This document shows positions 1 through 8,131 of a DNA stretch of 64,000 nt, one piece after another. This stretch comes from Phytohabitans suffuscus. GTDB lineage: Bacteria; Actinomycetota; Actinomycetes; Mycobacteriales; Micromonosporaceae. Position 1 is the first letter of the stretch. The number at the start of each line of letters is the position of its first letter. The stretch is taken from the NCBI RefSeq assembly GCF_011764565.1, contig NZ_AP022871.1:1488001-1552000 (forward strand), written 5' to 3'. A model generated the notes under the pieces. The model saw nothing but the letters and a program-made list of their open reading frames with translations. It did not search any database and was not told the DNA's origin. Both the position numbers and the translations under genes were made by a program.

Positions 1-901
1 ACTCGCGATCGTGGCCGGCGAGGCGGGCCCGGACCGTGCGGTACCCGAGGGTGCCGGCGCCCGCGCGCGGTGGTTCGTGGCCCACGCGCACCTGCGGCTC
101 GGCGACGTCCCGGCCGCCGGCGCGCTGGTCGAGCAGGCCCTCGCCGCGTTCCGCGAGGCCGGCGACCGCTGGGGCGAGGCGGCCGCGCTCGCCAGCCGCG
201 CCAGGCGGGCCATCCTGCGGGGCGACCTCACGGCGGGCGCCCGGGACGGCGAGCGGAGCCTGGCCGTCTTCACCGAGGTCGGCGACCGGTGGGGCCAGCG
301 GTACGCCGGCGAGCAGCTCGCCCACCTCGCCGAGATCGCCGGCGACTACGCGACCGCGGCCCGGCTGTACCAGGACGGCTCGCTCGGCCAGGGCCGGGTC
401 GCCATGCTGACCGGCGACCACGACCGGGCCCGGGAGTCCTTCGAGCGGGCGCTGCGCCTGGCGGTGGAGCGGTCCGACGGCTTCGAGCAGGAGGGGGCCC
501 GGCTGGGGCTGGCCCAGCTCGCCCGGCGCACCGGCGACCTCGACGGTGCCGAGGCGCAGCTGCGTACGATCCTCGCCCGGCACGAGCGCCTCGCCGCCGA
601 CCACGGCCGGCCCTTCCACGGCGTGACGCTGGTGCTGGCCGAGCTGGGCTTCGCCGCCGAGGAGCGGGGTGACGCCGCCCTCGCGAGGTCGCTGCACGAG
701 CGGGGGCTCGCCGCCGCGCACGAGATCGGCGACCCCCGCGCCGAGGCGCTGGCCCACGAGGGCCTGGCCGCTGCCGCCGCGCTCGACGGCGACCGCCGCG
801 CGGCGTGGACCCACCTGACCCAGGCGATCCGCCTCCGCGGCCCGGACACCCCGCTGCCCCGGCCGAACGCCGCGACGTCGAGCGCACCGTCGCCACGCTG
901 A
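1..901 (+). CDS. TPR-repeat protein, C-terminal part (5' end outside window)
   Basis: The reading frame is open from the first base (first whole codon at position 2) to TGA at 899-901, so the N-terminus is missing. The visible part of about 300 residues is almost entirely helical and alanine/arginine/leucine rich. Repeated units of the type 'A...LxxRAxxAxLxGD' and 'GDxxxARxxxExALxLA' are the signature of tetratricopeptide repeats. Such arrays form the C-terminal half of actinobacterial AfsR/SARP- and LuxR/MalT-like regulators, but no DNA-binding or ATPase domain lies inside the window, so the full identity is open. The last 15 or so residues are a low-complexity, Pro/Ser-rich tail. Confidence 0.7.
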   Translation, partial: LAIVAGEAGPDRAVPEGAGARARWFVAHAHLRLGDVPAAGALVEQALAAFREAGDRWGEAAALASRARRAILRGDLTAGARDGERSLAVFTEVGDRWGQRYAGEQLAHLAEIAGDYATAARLYQDGSLGQGRVAMLTGDHDRARESFERALRLAVERSDGFEQEGARLGLAQLARRTGDLDGAEAQLRTILARHERLAADHGRPFHGVTLVLAELGFAAEERGDAALARSLHERGLAAAHEIGDPRAEALAHEGLAAAAALDGDRRAAWTHLTQAIRLRGPDTPLPRPNAATSSAPSPR

Positions 902-955
902 GCGGCCGGCGCTGATCGGCGAGCCTGATCGACCCGGGCGGGGGAGGATGGGCGG

Positions 956-1858
956 ATGCGGGTTGTCATCTCCGGCGCGTCGGGGTTTCTCGGCCAGCGG
1001 TTGGCGCGGTGGCTGACCGAAAACGGGCACCAGGTCACCCGGCTCGTCCGGCGCGCGGCCGGGAGTCCCGGCGAGGTCTCCTGGGATCCGGCGGCGGGCC
1101 GGCTCGACCCGGCCGCGCTGGCACCGCACGACGCGGTGGTCAACCTCTCCGGCGCGAACATCGGCGACCATCGCTGGACCGACCGGTACAAGCGGGTGCT
1201 GGTCTCCAGCCGGATCGACACCACCGGCACGCTCGCCCGCGCCCTCGCCGCGCTGCCCGGCGGTGAGCGGCCCGGCACGCTGGTCAATATCGGGGGCATC
1301 AACGTGTACGGCGACACCGGCGACAGCACGGTCGACGAGCAGTCCCCGCCGGGCACCGGCTTCCTCGCCGACCTCTGCCAGCGGTGGGAGGGGGCCACCG
1401 CGCCGGCCGAGGAGGCGGGTGTACGGGTCGTGCGGGTGCGCAGCGGCACGCCCCTGCACCGCGACGGCGGCTACCTCAAGCCGCAGATGCTCCCCTTCCG
1501 CCTGGGTATCGGCGGCAAGCTGGGCAGCGGCCGGCAGTGGATGCCGTGGGTCTCGATGGTCGACTGGCTGCTGGCGATGGCGTTCGTGCTGGAGCGCGCC
1601 GAGCTCGCCGGCCCGGTCAACGTGGTCTCCCCGGAGCCGGTGCGAAACTCCGACTTCACCAGGGAGTTCGGCGCGGCGCTGCACCGGCCGGTGATCATGC
1701 CGCTCCCCACGCCCGCGCTGCGGGTCGCGCTCGGCGAGATGGTGCCGGAGACCCTGGCCAGCGTGCGGGCCCGGCCGGGCGTGCTGCTCGACGCGGGCTT
1801 CAGGTTTCGGCAGCCGGGTGTGCGAGAGGCGCTGGAGGCCGCGCTCCACGACCGCTGA
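956..1858 (+). CDS. TIGR01777 family NAD(P)-dependent epimerase (YfcH/SulA-like)
   Basis: The protein has 300 residues and starts with the Rossmann motif GASGFLGQRLARWL, which fits the extended short-chain dehydrogenase fold. VNLSGANIG and the C-terminal domain with RPGVLLDAGFRFRQP are hallmarks of the TIGR01777 family (E. coli YfcH, cell-division inhibitor SulA-like proteins in plants). The start at ATG 956 follows a GGGGGAGGATGG purine stretch. The substrate is not known for the family. The last 59 bases overlap the 3' end of the convergent oxidoreductase gene on the other strand, an unusually long tail-to-tail overlap. Confidence 0.9.
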   Translation: MRVVISGASGFLGQRLARWLTENGHQVTRLVRRAAGSPGEVSWDPAAGRLDPAALAPHDAVVNLSGANIGDHRWTDRYKRVLVSSRIDTTGTLARALAALPGGERPGTLVNIGGINVYGDTGDSTVDEQSPPGTGFLADLCQRWEGATAPAEEAGVRVVRVRSGTPLHRDGGYLKPQMLPFRLGIGGKLGSGRQWMPWVSMVDWLLAMAFVLERAELAGPVNVVSPEPVRNSDFTREFGAALHRPVIMPLPTPALRVALGEMVPETLASVRARPGVLLDAGFRFRQPGVREALEAALHDR

Positions 1859-2774
1859 GCCGCGGCAGCACCTCCGCCCCCAGCGCGGCGATCAGCTCCA
1901 GCGTGGCGGCGCGGTCGCCGGCCGCCTCGACCATCAGCAGCACCCGGGACGCGCCGGTGGCCAGCAGCCCCTCCGCCACCTCCGCGGGCGTACCGATCGG
2001 GCTGGTGCGGATCAGGCGCTCGGCGTACCCGTCGGTGTCCCGGGCGGGCGCGCCGTCGAGGCGCACGTACCCGCTGGTGGTGGCCAGCCACGGCCGCAGC
2101 GTGCCGCGGAGCCGGCGTTCGGCGGCGGCCCGGCTCTCCCCCAGCGCCACCAGCCGCGCGACCGCGTGCTCCACACCGGACGGTCCGTACCGGTCGAGCA
2201 GCGCCGCCGGGTCCTCGTGCACGCCGAGCAGCAGCGGCAGCCCGCGTGCGGCGGCGACGTCCACAGTCGACGGCGAGGTGGCGGCGACCCACACCGGCAG
2301 CGGCCGGGCCGGTCGCGGCACGACGGCCACCTCCCGGAACGCGAAGTGCCGCCCGGCCGCCGTCGCGGTGGGGCGGCCGGAGACCCAGTCGAGCAGCACG
2401 TCCAGCGACTCGGCGAACCCGTGCTCGTAGCGGGGCAGCCCGGTGCCGAACACCTCCAGGTCGACCCAGGGGCCGCCGCGCCCCACGCCGAGCCGGAAGC
2501 GCCCGCCGGACGCCTCGTCGAGCAGCACCGCCTCCTCGCCGAGCGCGACGGGGTGGCGGTTGGAGAGCACGCACGCGGCGGTGCCGGCGGTCAGCCGGCT
2601 GGTGCGGCCCAGGATCACGCCGGCCAGCGCGGTGGCGGAGGGGCAGCGACCGTACTCGATGAAGTGGTGCTCGGCGAGCCAGACCCCGGCGAACCCGGCG
2701 GCCTCCGCGGCGACCGCGTAGTCCACGGTCGCCGCGGCGCCATGCGCCGAAAGCAGGAACAGATCGGCGATCAC
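1800..2774 (-). CDS. LLM-class flavin-dependent oxidoreductase
   Basis: A protein of about 324 residues with a bacterial luciferase-like TIM barrel. It shows the N-terminal 'AAEAAGFAGVWLAEHHF' segment, 'LTAGTAACVLSNRHPVALGEEAVLLD', 'GRFRLGVGRGG' and 'GTPAEVAEGL', all standard for F420/FMN-dependent monooxygenases. The start is placed at GTG 2774, 11 bases after the stop of the upstream gene at 2786, so the two are probably co-transcribed. No ATG is available near this position. The substrate cannot be read from sequence. The 3' end overlaps the convergent epimerase gene. Confidence 0.88.
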   Translation of the reverse strand: MIADLFLLSAHGAAATVDYAVAAEAAGFAGVWLAEHHFIEYGRCPSATALAGVILGRTSRLTAGTAACVLSNRHPVALGEEAVLLDEASGGRFRLGVGRGGPWVDLEVFGTGLPRYEHGFAESLDVLLDWVSGRPTATAAGRHFAFREVAVVPRPARPLPVWVAATSPSTVDVAAARGLPLLLGVHEDPAALLDRYGPSGVEHAVARLVALGESRAAAERRLRGTLRPWLATTSGYVRLDGAPARDTDGYAERLIRTSPIGTPAEVAEGLLATGASRVLLMVEAAGDRAATLELIAALGAEVLPRLSGRGARPPAPLAHPAAET

Positions 2775-2785
2775 CCGTAGGCGCG

Positions 2786-3178
2786 TCAGCAGTCGCGCAG
2801 CTCGGGCGACTGGTTGCGGATCTGCGCCACCGGCGAGATGAAGTCCTGGTACGTCTCGCCGCCGACCGCGGACAGCCTGAACGCGGCCACCCGGTGGCAG
2901 TTCTGGAACGCCAGCTTCACGCCGAAGTGCCGCTCCAGCCCGCCCCGGATCGCGTCGCTGGCCAGCGCCCGCAGCAGCTCGCCGCGCTCCTTTTCGCTCG
3001 GCGGCGGGACGGCGTGGTCGGCGAACTCGGCGCTCGTGGTCGCCGAGCGGGCGGCGACCTCCGAGACGACCGCCCAGGCGTAGGGCAGCGACGCGCGCAC
3101 GCACGCGACGAACTCGGCGTCGTCGACCTGGCCGCTCTCGGCACGCTCCAGCAGGGCGGCGGGTACGTCGAGGGACAT
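2786..3178 (-). CDS. Conserved actinobacterial protein of unknown function (SCP/ACP-like small protein)
   Basis: 130 residues, starting at an ATG behind a very good ribosome-binding site (AAGGAGAGAGA, read on the minus strand). I do not recognise a named domain. The protein is charged, has no signal peptide or membrane span, and ends in a cysteine. 'FQNCHRVAAFRLSAVGGETYQDFISPVAQIRNQSPELRDC' style composition (aromatic, buried-looking C-terminal half) suggests a folded globular protein. It immediately precedes the luciferase-like oxidoreductase on the same strand and the two probably form an operon. Confidence 0.75.
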   Translation of the reverse strand: MSLDVPAALLERAESGQVDDAEFVACVRASLPYAWAVVSEVAARSATTSAEFADHAVPPPSEKERGELLRALASDAIRGGLERHFGVKLAFQNCHRVAAFRLSAVGGETYQDFISPVAQIRNQSPELRDC

Positions 3179-3192
3179 TCTCTCTCCTTAAG

Positions 3193-3286
3193 ACTCCTGG
3201 CGTGCCGCCGCCCGCTTCGGGGACGGCGACGCCGCCTAAACTCCTGGCGTGCCGCCGCCCGTCTCGCGGACGGCGGCGCCGCCTAC
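3193..3286 (-). repeat. Two tandem 47-bp hairpin units, with a degenerate third
   Basis: Positions 3193-3239 and 3240-3286 are two adjacent 47-bp copies that both open with ACTCCTGGCGTGCCGCCGCC and end in GCCGCCTA. They differ at a handful of positions in the middle. Each copy can fold on itself (GGCGTGCCGCCG against CGGCGACGCC or CGGCGGCGCC). A third, divergent copy follows from 3287. They fill the 149-bp gap between the CooC-like ATPase gene (which ends at 3328, minus strand) and the next gene downstream, so a repeated terminator is the simplest reading. Confidence 0.65.
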
Positions 3287-3327
3287 TGTCCTGGGCGGTG
3301 CCGCCCTTCGCGCGGCAGCACCGCGGC

Positions 3328-4335
3328 TCAGTGGGCCATCACCTGTGGCCCGAGCACGAAATCCGGATCGACCTGGCCGGCGAGGTCTTCGCCGACCTTG
3401 TCGTTGGCCCAGGCCGTCGCGTTGCGCAGGTGAAACTCGACCGCCTGCCGGGTGTAGGCGGCCCAGTCCTTCGCACAAGCATCGACCGCTTTACGCATCG
3501 TGTCCAGGGCGTCACGGTTAGCAGTCTCGAGTGCGGAGAGCGGTCGCGGGCGGCCCCGCTCGGCCGCCTTGACGTACGCCGAGCGCCCCACCCAGGTCAG
3601 CAGGTCGGCGCCGACGTGCTCGCGCAGGAACTCCACATCGGACTCGTCGTCGACCTTGTTACCCACGACGTACACCCGCACGCCGAAGTCCCGGGCGTAG
3701 CCGACGTACTGCCGGTAGACGCCCACGCTGCGCAGTGTCGGCTCGCACACCAGGAACGTGGCGTCGAAGCGGGTGAAGAGCCCGGACGCGAACGAGTCGG
3801 CGCCGGCCGTCATGTCCACCACGGCGTACTCCCCCGGGCCGTCGACCAGGTGGTTGAGCAGCAGCTCGACCGCGCCGACCTTGGAGTGGTAGCAGGCCAC
3901 ACCCAGGTCCTCGGTCGCGAACGGCCCGGTGACCGCGAGCCGGATGCCGCCCACCTCGCGCACCAGCAGGTCGTAGATCGGGTTGGCCTCGGTGATCGAC
4001 AGCAGCTGGGAGCCCCGCCCGGGCGGGGTCGTCTTGACCATCGCAGCGGCCGAGGAGATCCGGGGGTTGCTCCCGCGCAGGTACTCCTTGATGCCGGGCA
4101 GGTGGTCGCCGAGCGCGGGCAGCAGCACCGCCTCGTCCTCGGCTGCGCCGAGCGCGGCGGCCAGGTGCTGGTTGATGTCCGCGTCGACGGCGAGCAGCGG
4201 GGCGCCGCTGCTGGCCAGATGGCGGGCGAAGAGGGCGGCCAGCGTGGTCTTGCCGCTGCCGCCCTTCCCGACAAGGGCGATTTTCACGGTACGGGGCTCC
4301 TCGGGCTCACGTTTCTTGCTCGTATTGGATGTCAT
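3328..4335 (-). CDS. CooC/MinD-type P-loop ATPase
   Basis: 335 residues. A deviant Walker A motif near the N-terminus, VGKGGSGKTTLAALFARHL, and the following VDADINQHL place it in the SIMIBI class with CooC, MinD and ParA proteins. 'YAVVDMTAGADSF' is the Walker B/switch region and 'VVGNKVDDESD' the NKxD-like element. CooC-type proteins insert metal or mature enzymes; which enzyme is served here is unknown, since no CO dehydrogenase or other metalloenzyme gene is next to it. ATG 4335 is used as the start; it lies within a short inverted repeat (4324-4342). An upstream in-frame GTG near 4359 is an alternative. Confidence 0.85.
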   Translation of the reverse strand: MTSNTSKKREPEEPRTVKIALVGKGGSGKTTLAALFARHLASSGAPLLAVDADINQHLAAALGAAEDEAVLLPALGDHLPGIKEYLRGSNPRISSAAAMVKTTPPGRGSQLLSITEANPIYDLLVREVGGIRLAVTGPFATEDLGVACYHSKVGAVELLLNHLVDGPGEYAVVDMTAGADSFASGLFTRFDATFLVCEPTLRSVGVYRQYVGYARDFGVRVYVVGNKVDDESDVEFLREHVGADLLTWVGRSAYVKAAERGRPRPLSALETANRDALDTMRKAVDACAKDWAAYTRQAVEFHLRNATAWANDKVGEDLAGQVDPDFVLGPQVMAH

Positions 4336-4342
4336 TTCCAAT
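4324..4342. promoter_or_regulatory. Inverted repeat over the start of the ATPase gene (possible operator or RNA hairpin)
   Basis: ATTGGA-7 nt-TCCAAT forms a perfect 6-bp inverted repeat that contains the ATG of the ATPase gene. It lies in the divergent control region between that gene and the membrane-protein gene starting at 4396. The region is noticeably richer in A and T than its surroundings. A role as operator or translation-blocking hairpin is a guess. Confidence 0.3.
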
Positions 4343-4395
4343 AGAGACGCAAGCACTTTCGGGCGTGTCAAACCAGATTGGTAGGGTTGCGGGCC

Positions 4396-6291
4396 GTGAC
4401 GTTGACCGAGCCCGTGGCCGCGCCCGCCGACCCGCCGGCCACCTCGCGCCGCCGGCCGGACCTGGTCGTCGCCGCGCTCGCCCTCGGGCTCGCGGTGCTG
4501 GTCACGGCCGGTCTCTGGGCCGACCCCAACCACCGCACCATCAAGGTCAACTCCAGCGACCAGGCGCTGTTCGAGTGGCTTCTGGCGTTCGGCGCGCACG
4601 CGCTCACCCACGCCGAAAACCCGCTCTTCACCCACCTGATGAACGTCCCCGACGGGGTGAACCTCGCGGTCAACACCTCGATCACCGTGTACGCGGTGAT
4701 CTTCGCCCCGCTCACGCTGCTGGCCGGGCCGCAGTGGTCGTTCGTCGTGATCCTCACGCTCAACCTGGCCGCGACCGCGTTCGCCTGGTACCTGCTGATG
4801 TCCCGCGTCTTTCGCCTGCCGGTGCTCGCCGCGGCGGTCGGCGGGCTCTTCTGCGGTTTCGCGCCCGGCATGGTCTCGCACGCCAACGCCCACCTCAACT
4901 GGACCGCCGGCTGGCTGGTACCGCTGGTGGTATGGCGGGTGTTCGCGCTCCGCGAGCCCGGCCGCTGGCGGCGCAACGGCCTGGTCCTCGGCGTGCTGGT
5001 GGCGGTCGCGTTCTCGATCGCGGCCGAGGGGCTCTTCTTCACCGCGCTGGCCTGCGGCGTGTTCCTCGGCGTGTGGGCGCTCGCCCGGCGCACCGAGGCA
5101 CGCGCGGCCCTGCCCGTGTTCCTGCGCGGCCTGGCGGTCACCGCCGGCACCGCCCTCGTCCTGCTGTCGTACCCGCTGTGGCTGCACTTCTTCGGCCCGC
5201 AGCGCTTCCACGGCACCGGCTTCGACCCGAAGGTGCACAACGAGGACCTGGCCGCGTTCGCCGCGTTTCCGGAGCGCTCGCTGGCCGGTATCGCCGGGCT
5301 GGGCACCGGCCTGGCACCCAACCCGACCGAGGAGAACTCGTTCTTCGGCCTGCCCCTGTTCGCGCTCACGGTCGCCTGCTTCGCCCTGCTCTGGCGCCGT
5401 GCCGGCCTCCTGCGCCCGGCACGGCCGGAGACCGGCGCGGCTCGGATGGAGACCGGCGTTACGCGGGCGGAGGCTGGCCCGGCGCGGGCGGAGACCGGCA
5501 CGGCGCGGGCGGAGGCGGGCGGGGGCCGCCGGGCGGTGCTGCGCGCGCTGGCGGTCACCGCCGGGGTGTTCTTCGTGCTGTCGCTGGGGCCCGAGCTCAA
5601 GGTCGGCGAGCGGCTGACCGGGATCCCGCTGCCGTACGCCGCGCTGGGCGGCCTGCCGGTCTTCAACGCCGCGCTGCCGGCCCGGCTGGCGCTCGTGGTG
5701 ATCCCGCTGATCGGGCTGGTGCTCGGGTACGCCCTGGCCGCGCTGGGCCCGCGCCCCGGACGGGTGTGGCTGGGCGCGTTCGCGCTCGCGCTCGTGCCGC
5801 TCGTGCCGGTGCCGCTGCACACGTCGGAGTACGAGCCGGTCCCCCGCTTCATCACGTCCGGCACGTGGCGCGAGTACGTCAGCGACGGCGGTGTGCTCGC
5901 CCCGGTGCCGCCCACCTCCGACGTACTGCCGGACGGGCAGCGCTGGCAGACGTACGCGCTGGCGCACGGGCAGGGCGAGTTTCGCATCCCGGCCGGCTTC
6001 TTCCTCGGCCCTGGCGGCCCGGACGGCACGGGCCGGATCGGTCCGGTCCCCCGCCCCTCGGCCGACCTGCTCTTCGAGGTGGCCCGCACCGGCGTGGTAC
6101 CCCCGATCACCGACGCGGACCGGGCCGCCGCGCGCGAGGACCTGCGCTACTGGGGCGCGGAGGCGGTCGTGCTCGCCGACCGGGTGCACGGTGCGAAGTT
6201 TCCGGCCCACCCGGAAGCCCTGCTGCGCGCGACGACCGAGCTGCTGGGCCCGCCGCGGCGGGTCGACGACGTGTGGCTCTGGCGCGCCTGA
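4396..6291 (+). CDS. Large polytopic membrane protein, glycosyltransferase-C-like
   Basis: 631 residues from GTG 4396 (weak AGGG upstream; a TTG at 4378 is possible). The N-terminus is cytoplasmic and proline-rich. About ten hydrophobic spans follow, such as LVVAALALGLAVLVTAG and LVVIPLIGLVLGYALAAL, and there is a soluble C-terminal domain of about 140 residues. The large first loop carrying NSSDQALFEWLLAFGAHAL with acidic residues, and the overall plan, resemble GT-C fold mannosyl/arabinosyltransferases and related actinobacterial membrane proteins. No catalytic residue can be assigned with certainty. A cytoplasmic loop holds five 21-bp units (5416-5520) coding for heptads such as PARAETG. 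The gene is transcribed divergently from the ATPase. Confidence 0.8.
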   Translation: MTLTEPVAAPADPPATSRRRPDLVVAALALGLAVLVTAGLWADPNHRTIKVNSSDQALFEWLLAFGAHALTHAENPLFTHLMNVPDGVNLAVNTSITVYAVIFAPLTLLAGPQWSFVVILTLNLAATAFAWYLLMSRVFRLPVLAAAVGGLFCGFAPGMVSHANAHLNWTAGWLVPLVVWRVFALREPGRWRRNGLVLGVLVAVAFSIAAEGLFFTALACGVFLGVWALARRTEARAALPVFLRGLAVTAGTALVLLSYPLWLHFFGPQRFHGTGFDPKVHNEDLAAFAAFPERSLAGIAGLGTGLAPNPTEENSFFGLPLFALTVACFALLWRRAGLLRPARPETGAARMETGVTRAEAGPARAETGTARAEAGGGRRAVLRALAVTAGVFFVLSLGPELKVGERLTGIPLPYAALGGLPVFNAALPARLALVVIPLIGLVLGYALAALGPRPGRVWLGAFALALVPLVPVPLHTSEYEPVPRFITSGTWREYVSDGGVLAPVPPTSDVLPDGQRWQTYALAHGQGEFRIPAGFFLGPGGPDGTGRIGPVPRPSADLLFEVARTGVVPPITDADRAAAREDLRYWGAEAVVLADRVHGAKFPAHPEALLRATTELLGPPRRVDDVWLWRA

Positions 6292-6367
6292 CCGCCCCCC
6301 ACGCCCCCGACCACTGTGCGAAAATCGGCCCCCAGGAGGGCCCGACCCATGGAAGGGCTTGTGCACT

Positions 6368-6538
6368 GTGGACGATGCCAGAGTCGCTGACGAGTACGAG
6401 CGGATCGACCTGCACGTAAAGCTCGAAAAAGATCGGCAAATTGTCGCCAACTACGAAACCGCATTGGCTGGCTATCGCCAATCCGTCCTCGAAAGGCAGT
6501 ATCGGCTCGGACGACTGGACGAAAGGTTGGACTCGTGA
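6368..6538 (+). CDS. Small charged coiled-coil protein, first of an overlapping pair
   Basis: 56 residues from GTG 6368, about ten bases after GGAAGGG. The protein is about one third charged, with no hydrophobic span, and the spacing of L, V, I and A residues in 'RIDLHVKLEKDRQIVANYETAL' predicts a continuous helix. Its TGA overlaps the GTG of the next gene in the sequence GTGA, the usual sign of translational coupling. I do not recognise a family. GC content is clearly lower than in the neighbours (codons such as AAA, ATT and TAT are used). Confidence 0.55.
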   Translation: MDDARVADEYERIDLHVKLEKDRQIVANYETALAGYRQSVLERQYRLGRLDERLDS

Positions 6539-6744
6539 CTCCCTGGGAAGACGTCGACCGCCACATGAAGGAGATGCGCGACTTCCTGATCAAGGATCGG
6601 GCGGACACGGTCGCGCAGGCACAGCGTGAGGCGGATGAGGCCAGAGCACGCGGCGACGAGCGGTGGAGCCGGCTCTGGCAGGGCCGCGCCGACGAGCTGA
6701 CCGCCTACCGGTTCCACTGGGAGCGGGCGGAGGAGGCGGCCTGA
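6535..6744 (+). CDS. Small charged helical protein, second of an overlapping pair
   Basis: 69 residues. The GTG start at 6535 overlaps the stop codon of the preceding gene by four bases. The sequence is highly charged (D, E, R and K) with three tryptophans and appears helical: 'VAQAQREADEARARGDERW' is a good amphipathic or coiled-coil segment. Co-translation with its partner suggests that the two proteins interact. The pair sits upstream of lipB with 62 bases between, so a shared transcript is possible. Function unknown. Confidence 0.65.
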   Translation: MTPWEDVDRHMKEMRDFLIKDRADTVAQAQREADEARARGDERWSRLWQGRADELTAYRFHWERAEEAA

Positions 6745-6806
6745 GGGGCGTGACGTGAGGAGCGACACGCCGTGATGGGACCCCTACCCGGGTTTAGGCT
6801 GGGTGG

Positions 6807-7448
6807 GTGACTAGCGCACTCACCGAGCTGCGACACCGCTGGCTCGGCAGCATGGAGTACGTGGCGGCCTGGGACGAGCAGCGGCGCCTGCACGAGGCCG
6901 TCGTCGCCGGCGCGGAGCCCGACACGGTGCTCCTGCTGGAGCACCCGAGCGTCTACACGGCCGGCAAGCGCACCGAGCCGCTCGACCGGCCGATGGACGG
7001 CACACCCGTCGTCGACGTCGACCGCGGCGGCAAAATCACCTGGCACGGTCCCGGGCAGCTGGTCGGCTACCCGATCCTCAGGCTGCCCGACCCGATCGAC
7101 GTCGTGGCCTACGTACGCCGCACCGAGCAGCTGCTCATCGACGTATGCGCCGAGTTCGGCCTGGCCACGACGCGGATCGAGGGCCGCAGCGGGGCCTGGG
7201 TGCCGGCCGACGAGCGGGGGCCAGACCGCAAGGTCGGCGCGATCGGCATCCGGGTGTCGCAGGGTGTGACCCAGCACGGCTTCGCGCTCAACTGCGACTG
7301 CGACCTGGCCGTCTTCGACCGCATCGTGCCGTGCGGCATCCGCGACGCGGGCGTGAGTTCGCTGAGCGCCGAGCTAGGCCGCCCGGTCACCGTCACCGAC
7401 GTCCTCCCGGTGGTCGAGCGCCACCTGGGCACCCTGCTCGCCGGCTAG
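6807..7448 (+). CDS. lipB: Octanoyl-[acyl-carrier-protein]:protein octanoyltransferase LipB
   Basis: 213 residues from GTG 6807. LipB moves the octanoyl group from acyl carrier protein to the lipoyl domains of 2-oxoacid dehydrogenases and GcvH, the first step of lipoate synthesis. The family signature [16 protein letters not shown] is present. The catalytic lysine lies in RKVGAIGI (about residue 142) and the catalytic cysteine in IVPCGI (about residue 176). The partner gene lipA begins 2.4 kb downstream on the same strand; the insertion of aspS between them is unusual, as lipB and lipA are often adjacent in actinomycetes. Confidence 0.97.
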   Translation: MTSALTELRHRWLGSMEYVAAWDEQRRLHEAVVAGAEPDTVLLLEHPSVYTAGKRTEPLDRPMDGTPVVDVDRGGKITWHGPGQLVGYPILRLPDPIDVVAYVRRTEQLLIDVCAEFGLATTRIEGRSGAWVPADERGPDRKVGAIGIRVSQGVTQHGFALNCDCDLAVFDRIVPCGIRDAGVSSLSAELGRPVTVTDVLPVVERHLGTLLAG

Positions 7449-8130
7449 ATAGCTTCAGGGCCGGGGTGGCTTGGGATCCTTCCACGGAGCTGGCAATCCA
7501 GATCAGGGAGCTTTGAGCTGCCAGCCCTCCGGGCCCGAGGCGAGGTAGCTCGCGCACAAGGCTCCGAAGCTGGGCGCACCGACGCGCCCAGCTTCAGAGC
7601 TTCCGGGATCAGGCTCTCCGGTCTGTCTCCCACTGGCGGGCTGGGGCAGGACGGCGGCGCTGAGTTCGCCTGTTTGTTCTTCTGACGGGGTGACCGTGGA
7701 CGTGGGCCGCCCTCGTAGGGGCGGTTGAGGGCGAACGCTCGGCCGTTCGTGTCACTCCGCGCCGCCTCGAAGAATGCACAGCCCACAACCTTGGTCGAAC
7801 TAGGCCGAGTGACATTGGGTCCGGACCACCGCTCCCGCAGCCTCACCCTCCGCGTCACCGGACCCAACCCCGCCCCTCGGGCGGTAGGTGACGGTTGACC
7901 GCGCCCGCGCGGGGCCGTGTCTGTTGTTGATCAGGGACTTGATGGCGGGACACACCGGCCGACACGCCCACCAAACCCCTGATCAACCCCGGCCGGACAC
8001 CCGCCCGGGCCGGGAGAGTTGGGCGGGCGTCGCGAAGCGACGCCCGCCGGTTGTCGAGTACCGGGAGAGGGCTTGGGTTGTGTCACGCGCGGGGCGAGGC
8101 CGAGGGAGCAACGAACGGTCCGGACCACCG
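7449..8130. other. 682-bp non-coding gap rich in perfect hairpins
   Basis: No convincing gene on either strand. The stretch holds several separate inverted repeats: 7566-7577 with 7584-7595 (GAAGCTGGGCGC arms), 7926-7936 with 7977-7987 (GTTGATCAGGG arms), 8022-8033 with 8037-8048 (GGCGGGCGTCGC arms, loop GAA), and 7815-7824 with 7858-7867 (TTGGGTCCGG arms). Two copies of the dispersed GGTCCGGACC element lie here, at about 7818-7853 (inverted) and 8086-8131. lipB and aspS converge on this region, so terminators are expected, but the number of hairpins exceeds what two transcripts need. Confidence 0.6.
7818..7853 (-). repeat. Dispersed GGTCCGGACC element, copy A (inverted)
   Basis: Read on the minus strand this copy gives GCGGAGGGTGAGGCTGCGGG, then AGCGGTGGTCCGGACC. 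It matches the left half of the copies at 41511 and 55692, including the palindromic core. Ten-base arms TTGGGTCCGG and CCGGACCCAA flank it and would place the whole copy in a hairpin loop. Confidence 0.6.
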
Positions 8131-8131
8131 C
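8086..8131 (+). repeat. Dispersed GGTCCGGACC element, copy B
   Basis: This copy reads GCGAGGCCGAGGGAGCAACG, then AACGGTCCGGACCACCGC. It ends exactly at the stop codon of the aspS gene on the minus strand. A 12-bp perfect hairpin (8022-8048) lies just before it, similar to the arrangement at 41461-41574. Confidence 0.6.
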
